Origin: Hysterangium stoloniferum | Lineage: Eukaryota; Basidiomycota; Agaricomycetes; Hysterangiales; Hysterangiaceae | Length of the DNA stretch: 64,000 nt | Assembly (NCBI GenBank): GCA_015178975.1 | Contig: WHVD01000037.1 | Span: forward strand, 310,001 to 374,000 | Direction: 5' to 3' | Shown: piece after piece, positions 57,229-64,000 of the stretch | How the letters are laid out: each line of letters begins with the position of its first letter | Position numbering within the stretch: the first letter of the stretch is position 1 | The notes under the pieces: generated by a model | What the model was told of the DNA's origin: nothing | Databases searched by the model: none | The model's input: the letters and a program-made list of their open reading frames with translations, nothing else | Position numbers and translations under genes: made by a program

Positions 57229-57370
57229 TGTTAGGATACACACACAGGCCGGGTTTCTGGAGAAACCCGTGGGATATCCGGTAGGACTTGGCTTCAGCTT
57301 ATAGGCTGCACCCTCACTAGATCATGTTGTCCAATTTCAAACGGATGGACAGGGATCCCGGGGAGTCCGG

Positions 57371-57556
57371 GCGGGGTTCGTAGGTCGTAGGTCGTAGGTC
57401 GGAGGTCGTAGGTCGTAAGTCGGAGGTCGTGGGTCGTAGGTCGGGGGTCGGGGGTCGTGGGTCGTAGGTCGTAGGTCGGAGGTCGTAGGTCGTAAGTCGG
57501 AGGTCGTGGGTCGTAGGTCGGGGGTCGGGGGTCGTGGGTCGTGAGTTGAGTTGGTT
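57371..57556. repeat. GGTCGTA/GGTCGGA heptamer array inside LTR family A
   Basis: About 26 heptamers in a higher-order pattern: a block of roughly 80 bp occurs twice. The copy at 16278 has only about 5 heptamers at the same place, and the fragment at 40097 about 8. Confidence 0.85.
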
Positions 57557-57809
57557 GAGAGAGGTAGATGCACCGGAGCCCGTGGGCTCCGACTAGTGCG
57601 AGCGATGTGAATCGAGTAAGGTTTTAGAGCGGAAAATATTATTAGATTACTGGGGGGAATCTAAGCTAATTTTCTGACTGGATTGTATGTACAACATCTG
57701 CCAGTTTATATAGACCATGGAGTGAATGACATACCAAATCCAGTAATGGCGAAACGAAACTAACAAAACATGAAATGGGAATAGTAAACACCAAATTGGT
57801 GTTAGGAAC

Positions 57810-58438
57810 TGTGAAGAGTAGTGGAAGTTCTAACCGTTCTATATACAAAGAATATCGACCGTTTAGGTACGACACTAAGATGTATTGACTGTCGAAGTCT
57901 AATACAGAATGAACGCGTATTGACTACTTAGTTCGATATGGTAGAAGGAAGTAGCTATCTAGAATAAGGTAAAGAGCTAAACGAATAAGTAGAATCGACT
58001 GTCAAGTGCGATTCTGAACGACTGCTCGAGAGTAAAGTAGAGTACTAGAGAGTCGAATAATAGAGTAGCGTGGATGTGGTCCATGCGAGTTGCGATAAGG
58101 ATTGAGTTTCGACTGGTACAGTTCGAAACTCTGATAGAGTAGATAGCTAAAGCCCGTCTGTGATGGTCGAGACGATACACCAATCACAACTTACAGGACA
58201 CTAATGGGTGTCTGGGTAAGTCGTGGTTGCGGTGTAAAAAGTGTCTGAGTTCTAAACTACGGGCGCTAGAATACACAAGTCTGGCGTGTGTGCGCCCACA
58301 AGAGTCGATGTACCGCATACATAGGTCATCGAACTAATTATAGATATAATAAAAGAGAGAACATAGAAATAATAAAGGAAATATAGTAAGAGCTCATCCG
58401 ACTATATTTCCTGAGTGTATTTTGCCATACCCCTCACA
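57810..58438. mobile_element. Solo LTR, family B, nested in family A
   Basis: 629 bp, TGTGAAGAG ... CCCTCACA, flanked by GGAAC on both sides. Confidence 0.93.
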
Positions 58439-58807
58439 GGAACGGAACGGAACGGAGCGGAGTCCGAATTGTGACAAAGCATAACCCATAATGGGAAACG
58501 GAGCGGGAGCGGAGTCCTAAATCGTGACAGGTCATTTGACTAAAACGGGAACGGGGCTCAATTAGAGCGGTGACAGAATTCTAAGCGGGGTCCAGTGACT
58601 GGTGCGTGGGACGAAGACGGACATAGACAGAGACGGAGTCCGGGGGAAGTCCAGTGACTGATATGTGTCGTAATGAGGTCGAACGTAATGAGTCTTGACG
58701 TAACGGAGTCCGGGCAGGAAATCCTATAAACAGACGATTGGTGCTTGTAGTGCGTGGGGGCGTATGGGTTAGTGCCCGGAGTCTGGTGGGATTGTCCGGT
58801 CGTAACA

Positions 58808-59630
58808 TCATTGCCCATTTAATGGACTCAACTATACAATACCAGCTCTCTATGTACATATCATTCTGAAAGGCCAATGAAGAGCACCCACACATAGTCG
58901 TTGTTGGGTGCCTTTGGCAAACAGCTGCAATATTTATCCAAACCACTATCGGGGTTGCAGTGAATTGGAAGTCTTATGTGCTACTTTGTATTCTATATTT
59001 CTTCAATAACTTATGTGATTTCCTGACAGATAGCTAGCTCTAGGAGTGCCTCCAATGAGATTTAAACTTTACTCATCCCTACTTCCTCATAGCAACCACA
59101 ACCGGAGTTGCTAACCAAACCCGCTGTACAATCAAGATTCATGGTCAATTGATAGTCACTCAAATCAACTTGTCATAAAGCAGTGATTGGATCAGCTGGA
59201 GAAGGTTCGTTGTTTTTCTGACTTGTGATGCTTTGTTATAATAAGCTAATCATTGTAGTAGCTTGCACTCGGAATATACGGTCAGCCCCTCCTGGCATGG
59301 ATAGGTTCAACATCCAGGACTCAGCATTGAAATGGTCGAAAGCATCTTAGGCCTAACACATCAACCCCAACTGCTTGTTGTCACACAAATATTAGACACC
59401 TCGCATCCCTGACACATTGCCTCTTGGTACCCCTCCACACATCTGCTATACATCACAAAATTGGCACCCTGTCCTCTATTACACATCTGTGAATCCACCC
59501 CACAGCCTGACTTGTAGTGTTCAAATGCCAACACCATTTCCCCCTTCGATACCTATGTTGCCTATGTGGGTCAAATCAACAAACCCTCCACACATCTGCT
59601 ATACGTCACTCTTGCCACATCTGTGAATTC
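58808..59630. other. Unassigned; dispersed short repeats
   Basis: CCCTCCACACATCTGCTATAC occurs at 59433 and 59582 (within 20-base limits of identity), and a segment around CCCCTTCGATACCTA occurs at 59543 and again at 60330. No gene supported. Confidence 0.4.
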
Positions 59631-59639
59631 ACCCCCCAG

Positions 59640-60395
59640 CCTGGCTCATAGTTGTACACCTTTGCCCTTTGTATCAGGACCACCATCAGGTTCAATGGCA
59701 CATTTCCTCTTCTCACCAGCCTCTGGTGCATCGTCTCGTTTAGCCTCCCCATTTTGTCCGCTACCACGTCCACCACCACATCTGCTGCCACATTTGCCTC
59801 GACCACCCCCACATTTGCCTCGACCACCCCCACATTTGCCTCGACTGCCCCCACATTTGCCCTGACTGCCCTGCCCCATCCACCATGGCCTCCATGGGCC
59901 CCACAACCTCCACAACCTCCGCCTCACCCTCCAGAGCCGCGATTGTCACTATTGGCTTTGGGCAGCTGCTTTGGTGCACTCGATCTGAAACGCTTTTTCT
60001 GTCTCCTCTGGAAAATTCCTCGTCGAACGTGCTCTACATGATAGACAACAAATTAAACCAACATACCATTGGGGACTTCCCATTCAACTGTATTGTCATT
60101 CATGGTTTCTAATTGTTCTCGAATGAAGGCAATATCCTCATCTGTGACAGTGTCTTGTCAAATCCTAATAAGCCGAAATCATCACCTCGTTGGTATTTGA
60201 CATAAGGGGCTCTCTGGAAGCGTTCTTTCAAAGGCACCTGTGGAAATCAATCAGACTATGATACAAACACGGTGCCAAAGCAGCTTACCTTAATCTCTGA
60301 AAAACTGATGTCTCCTCCACAGCCAAAATGCCATGCCCCCCTTCGATACCTACATTGCCTACACGGGTCAAATCGACAAATGATCTTGTATCAGA
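59640..60395 (-). pseudogene. Cys-motif protein of unknown function, spliced and probably broken
   Basis: Leftward coding segments: about 60390-60290 (a C-x4-C-x2-C-x10-C motif, then DISFSEIK) ending at a GTAAGC donor; from 60239 VPLKERFQRAPYVKYQRGDD, then after one apparent one-base shift DTVTDEDIAFIREQLETMND; a GTATGT...TAG intron at about 60070-60038; and a last exon with RRQKKRFRSSAPKQ, a Gly/Cys-rich repeat (GKCGGGR, four units) and a charged end. The Cys spacing recalls small zinc-binding regions in fungal retroelement-associated proteins. Function unknown. It points away from the recombinase gene that starts at 60662. Confidence 0.4.
59762..59872. repeat. 21-bp minisatellite, four to five units
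   Basis: CCACATTTGCCTCGACCACC and one more base are repeated with small changes. On the minus strand it encodes the GKCGGGR repeat of the Cys-motif protein. Confidence 0.8.
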
Positions 60396-60661
60396 GGTTG
60401 AGAAGGTAGTGATGACAGTGCCACTCGAATTTCTATGTCTGAGACAATGACTGCTTCTATCCATGTGAACAGCAATGATTTCTCCTCTGGAATAACCAAA
60501 GAAATTGCTACACTGGGTCGGAAAGACAGTTTACCTCTAAGCATGAAGTCCATCATTTCAATATCGCTCACCTGGTTTAGGTCTGATGAGAAGGTCAGGA
60601 TTGGGAACTAGTGCATTTATTAAATCAAGCAGAGTACATGATGTAGCAGTTAGAATAAAAC

Positions 60662-63071
60662 ATGGACAATAGATTCCTAGTTTGGTTAGTCCCAAAAAAA
60701 AGATCTGCTGATAGGACACAATTTACCATGCCTGCTTCTTGCCAAAGCAAATCCTCTGTAAATGGCAAGAAATACAATGCCAAAACAGTCACAGAAAAGA
60801 TATCTCTGAAGACTCTCATATCTACTGCGAAAGCTTCAAAAGATGAACATGGCTTCTCCAAGAGTACCCTTGGCTCTTACAAAAGAGCCCTCCACCAAGC
60901 CATAAAATGGTTACAGGAGCAACTTGAAGCTGAAGCCTCTTTTGAGTGTCCACCTGGTTGTCCAGATATTATCGAACTGTCAGAAAGCTGGACTTTGGAA
61001 GAACTTAGATACACTTTTGACCAGAACCAAATGGAGCATCACCGGCAGCTTTAACACTATTCATTGTAACAAGATGTTTTACAAAAGGATTTAATGGGAA
61101 AGAATTAAAGAAAGGAATTGCAGAACAAACATATTCAGCATGGAAGAAGTTCTGGGATAATTCGTTTATGCTCCTTGGCTTTCCTTTCTTGAAAATGTTT
61201 TTGCTAAAGTTAGAAATACGCTGACAGTGACCCAAATGGATTATATCATGGGGTATGGCACTGGGATCCAGAAAAGAAGATTGCCAGGGGAAATCTGGCA
61301 TCTGCCCCAGAAGTCAAAGAAATTGTCAAGGCAGTAATTGCAAGAGACGCGGCTTTAGGTGAATGGCAGCATTCAGCAGCGATGTCCAAAGAATTTATGG
61401 ATCGTATAATGGCTTGGTCTAATGAGGAGTGTCCAAAATAAATGTTGGTTTCACTCACACCATGCCTGAGTGACTTTGTGAAAGTACAGCTCAAAGTAAC
61501 TAAACATTTATTCATGCGAGCCTTTTCTTCAAGTGGTTGGACCCTCTGGACAAGGCAGGCACTAAATCAATCCTATGTGTACATGATATTGATTTATTTT
61601 TAGGAATTTTGAGCTTGCAAAACTGCAGGCTAAGCATTATAGACGGAACTTGCGAACTCGAGATGAGTATCAATGGAAATATGATGAATGTCATCTTGAG
61701 CAGCGGAAGGGCTGGCAACATCACATTAGTAAAGAGGGTGACCTTGAAAGTAATGTTCCACTCAAAGGCCTCACTTAATGTAACCAGATTAATGCATCTT
61801 CCATCTAGGTCACAGATACGAAATTCATCCACAGCCAGACATGCCATCAGTAGACATGCATTTTCACATGAACTCTTGGATTATATTTTTGGAAACCTTT
61901 GTATATGGCCATGAATTGGAGCCAAATGATTTTATATTTCCAAGTGTAACTTCAACAGGAACTGTACAGCCCAGGACATCTATCTCTCATGACACAATTT
62001 AAAAGTGGCTTGATGAGTTTGTGGAAGGTGCTAATATTGAGCTTGGTACTATGAAATTAACGACACACTGCTTTCGTCGAGGTGGTGCACAGTATAGGTT
62101 CATGTATGCACCTGTAGGTAAGCGTTGGAGTCTTGCAACAATTCACTGGTGGGGTGGCTGGGCTCAAGGTGAACATGTGATTACTTGATTTGATTCTACT
62201 TTCAATTCGAGATGCTAATACATTCATATTTCAAGCGAGATACACTAATTCGCTATTTGCTAGATGAACATATGAACTTTATCATTATGAGGAAGGTCAC
62301 GGTGACACATTGCATCCTATAAAAGTGGAAAAGGATGCATCCTTTCTCAATGAACATAGCAGTATGCAAGTGCCAACTCTCATGGGTTGGACCCAAATCA
62401 TCAAGGCAAGCCTTGATGAGTTCCGTCAGCATTTATACCAAGACCTCCAAATGCCGAGCCACAATTCTGATTGTGCCACCAGTAATAATATTTGGCACCG
62501 TGGTGAACAGAATTCAAATCCAGCACCTCCCCAAATTCATCTTCAATTTGAATCTACTATACTACACCAGGATACCAATGAGATGTCTTATTCTACATCT
62601 ACAGGACCACCTGGTGATCCTAAAATAACCTTACGCATCCCTAAAATCATCAAGCATCAAAAGAACAATCTGGATGTGCCACCAGGATGGAAACAGGCAG
62701 TAGACCACTGGGTAAAAGGAGATCCAAGCCAGAACTCACCTGCATTGAAAGATTGGAACCCAGAATGGATGAAGGGTAAATATAAGAAAATGTACACAGA
62801 AGCCTATTATCGGTGCAAGGTCGTTGCCCTTGAATTTCTCGAGAGGTGAGGTATACTTTAACTTTGGAGTTGAAATGTATGATCTAAGTGATACATACAT
62901 AGATTTAATGGCAATGAGGCTGTATTTCTGGATGCCTAGCCTCAAGCTTCCAGAGGATTCTCAATACTGTTTAACGCAATAATCAACGATCAGAAAGCAA
63001 GGGGTCTGTCCAAGGCTCGCAACAGTAAATACAGCTCTCCAGAATCAAGAGCAAAGGACCGGAATTATTAA
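60662..63071 (+). pseudogene. Crypton-like tyrosine recombinase, broken
   Basis: N-terminal helical region 60728-61050 (SKSTLGSYKRALHQAIKWLQ); core-binding part 61050-61190 in another frame (TRCFTKGFNGKELKKG, YSAWKKFWDN); catalytic part 61800-62280 with THCFRRGGAQYRFMYA (the His-x-x-Arg box), WWGGWAQGEH and IRYLLDE, whose Tyr is the likely nucleophile; C-terminal region 62310-62845 open for 179 codons, then an intron 62846-62902 and a last exon ending at 63071 (AIINDQKARGLSKAR). Several frame changes and stops lie between 61050 and 62310, and one in-frame TAG is in the last exon (62936-62938). Crypton elements carry a single recombinase of this type in fungi, usually with introns. Terminal sequences of the element were not found. 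About 750 residues if whole. Confidence 0.75.
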
Positions 63072-63104
63072 AATTATATTTTTAAGACTTGAAGCCACTC
63101 AGGC
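63067..63104. repeat. Direct repeat, left copy (right copy 63960-64000)
   Basis: About 38-40 bp around ATTAAAATTATATTTTTAA and CCACTCAGGCA flank the last LTR at a distance of about 890 bp, with a few differences. The right copy is cut by the window edge, so the repeat may be longer. Confidence 0.7.
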
Positions 63105-63159
63105 ATTGCATTTGATCTTAGTAGTGTTAATCAAAACATATATATATATTTATCCACCC

Positions 63160-63881
63160 TGTTACGACCGTGTCGCAACCCTATCGGCCCCGAGGTTATC
63201 GCCACTTGTCAACGTTTCAAGTCATCCTCTCGGAAACCATCGGCCCCGAAGCTGACGAATGTTTCGCGAAGATCAAACTCCATTTACGCCCACGTCAAAT
63301 AACTCGTATTGTCTGGTCAAACTTTGATACGTCCCCTTTATTATGTTGATCCATTTCAATCTTATGTTTCGCATATGTCTATCTATATTTGTAGTCCTCG
63401 AACCATTTCCTTTTACCGTAATCCCGCTCTCGGTTATCATCGGCCTCCGAACTAATCATAAACTTCCCGTTCCTAGTCAAGCTTATTGTTAATACCGTGT
63501 TCCGCCCTTCTCCCCATTAGTATTTTCCAGACGCCTGTTACTTGTATATGAACCCGCTGTAATTGTAGTTACTAGGCAATCAGAATATCGACTCAGAATA
63601 CCCTCATACGTCTGTAGCAGTCTCATACTAGGAGAATCTCTCTTCCGCCTTCGCGTGCGCTCGCCCACTCCCGGCCCCGACCCCTTGGCCCGACGCCCGA
63701 CTTGTCCTTCGATTCCGATCGGTATCACGCCGAAAGGTACTCACTAGGACTAGTCTTCGCCCGCCCGAAATTTAAGGACATCCTACGGATATTTGCGAGG
63801 GCGCAGCCCATAAGCTGAAGCCAAGTCCTTCCGATCGGTCCCTGTCGGCCACCGACATTAGTCAGTTTCCAGTTCTTAACA
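63160..63881 (+). mobile_element. Solo LTR, family D
   Basis: 722 bp, TGTTACGACCGTG ... GTTCTTAACA, flanked by CACCC on both sides. Confidence 0.93.
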
Positions 63882-64000
63882 CACCCTATCTTTCTTTGAA
63901 TAAAAGTCACGACACGATGACACTTGGTTAGTTACTGTAATAGTAGTTAATCTTAATCCTATTAAAATTATATTTTTAAAGATTTGAAACCACTCAGGCA

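Larger units (their letters stand above)
57229..58807 (-). mobile_element. Solo LTR, family A, with a family-B LTR nested inside
   Basis: TGTTAGGATACAC ... GGTCGTAACA, flanked by TCATT on both sides. Without the nested B element it is about 945 bp, longer than the 818-bp copy at 16278 mainly because of an expanded GGTCGTA array. Confidence 0.92.

Noticed and set aside
57371-57556. Telomere-like repeat (GGTCGTA)n
   Set aside because: It lies inside an LTR, is degenerate, and the other copies of the LTR have it in short form.

Overview
The window looks like a gene-rich segment of a filamentous basidiomycete (Agaricomycetes) chromosome joined to a large transposon graveyard. Reasons: host genes with many 45-75 nt GT-AG introns, a GT15 mannosyltransferase, a fungal uS9m gene, a single-homeodomain regulator, and KDZ, PIF/Harbinger, Crypton-like, Helitron and chromovirus remnants of the kind found in mushrooms and their relatives. 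I do not name a species. All gene models are spliced by eye.

Host part (1 to about 15,100). In order: the 3'-truncated end of an Apq12-like two-pass membrane protein (-); a small conserved-looking protein (+) sharing its promoter region; a GT15 alpha-mannosyltransferase (+, 11 exons); mitochondrial ribosomal protein S9 (+); a 704-residue homeodomain protein (-) with a 17-nt exon; a 140-residue unknown protein (-); about 2.7 kb without a gene I can support; and a 788-residue protein (+) joining an N-terminal tandem repeat and a long Ala/Gly-rich region to a C-terminal caleosin domain. In this last gene the same repeat linker is an intron in two units and exon in the third.

Transposon part (about 15,300 to 64,000). 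A large Helitron, read on the minus strand, seems to run from about 29.6 kb (promoter and an array of near-identical 68-nt micro-exons) to about 15.5 kb (helicase 3' end). It carries a roughly 180-bp micro-inversion inside the helicase and was split by an LTR and by a Ty3/gypsy chromovirus, itself hit by another LTR. From 32 to 39 kb lies a KDZ transposon cut into pieces by nested solo LTRs. A six-exon gene of unknown function, apparently intact, sits at 42.1-43.75 kb. A 1.4-kb-arm inverted repeat follows (44.5-47.6 kb), then a Harbinger remnant, a nested LTR cluster, a Tc1 element with unusual terminal repeats, tRNA-like SINE pieces, more solo LTRs, a Cys-motif gene (-) and a broken Crypton-like tyrosine recombinase (+), and a last LTR.

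Solo LTRs could be delimited exactly in many cases because 5-bp target duplications are intact. I call the families A to F, H and P; these labels are mine. LTR fossils are described only by position, family and nesting.
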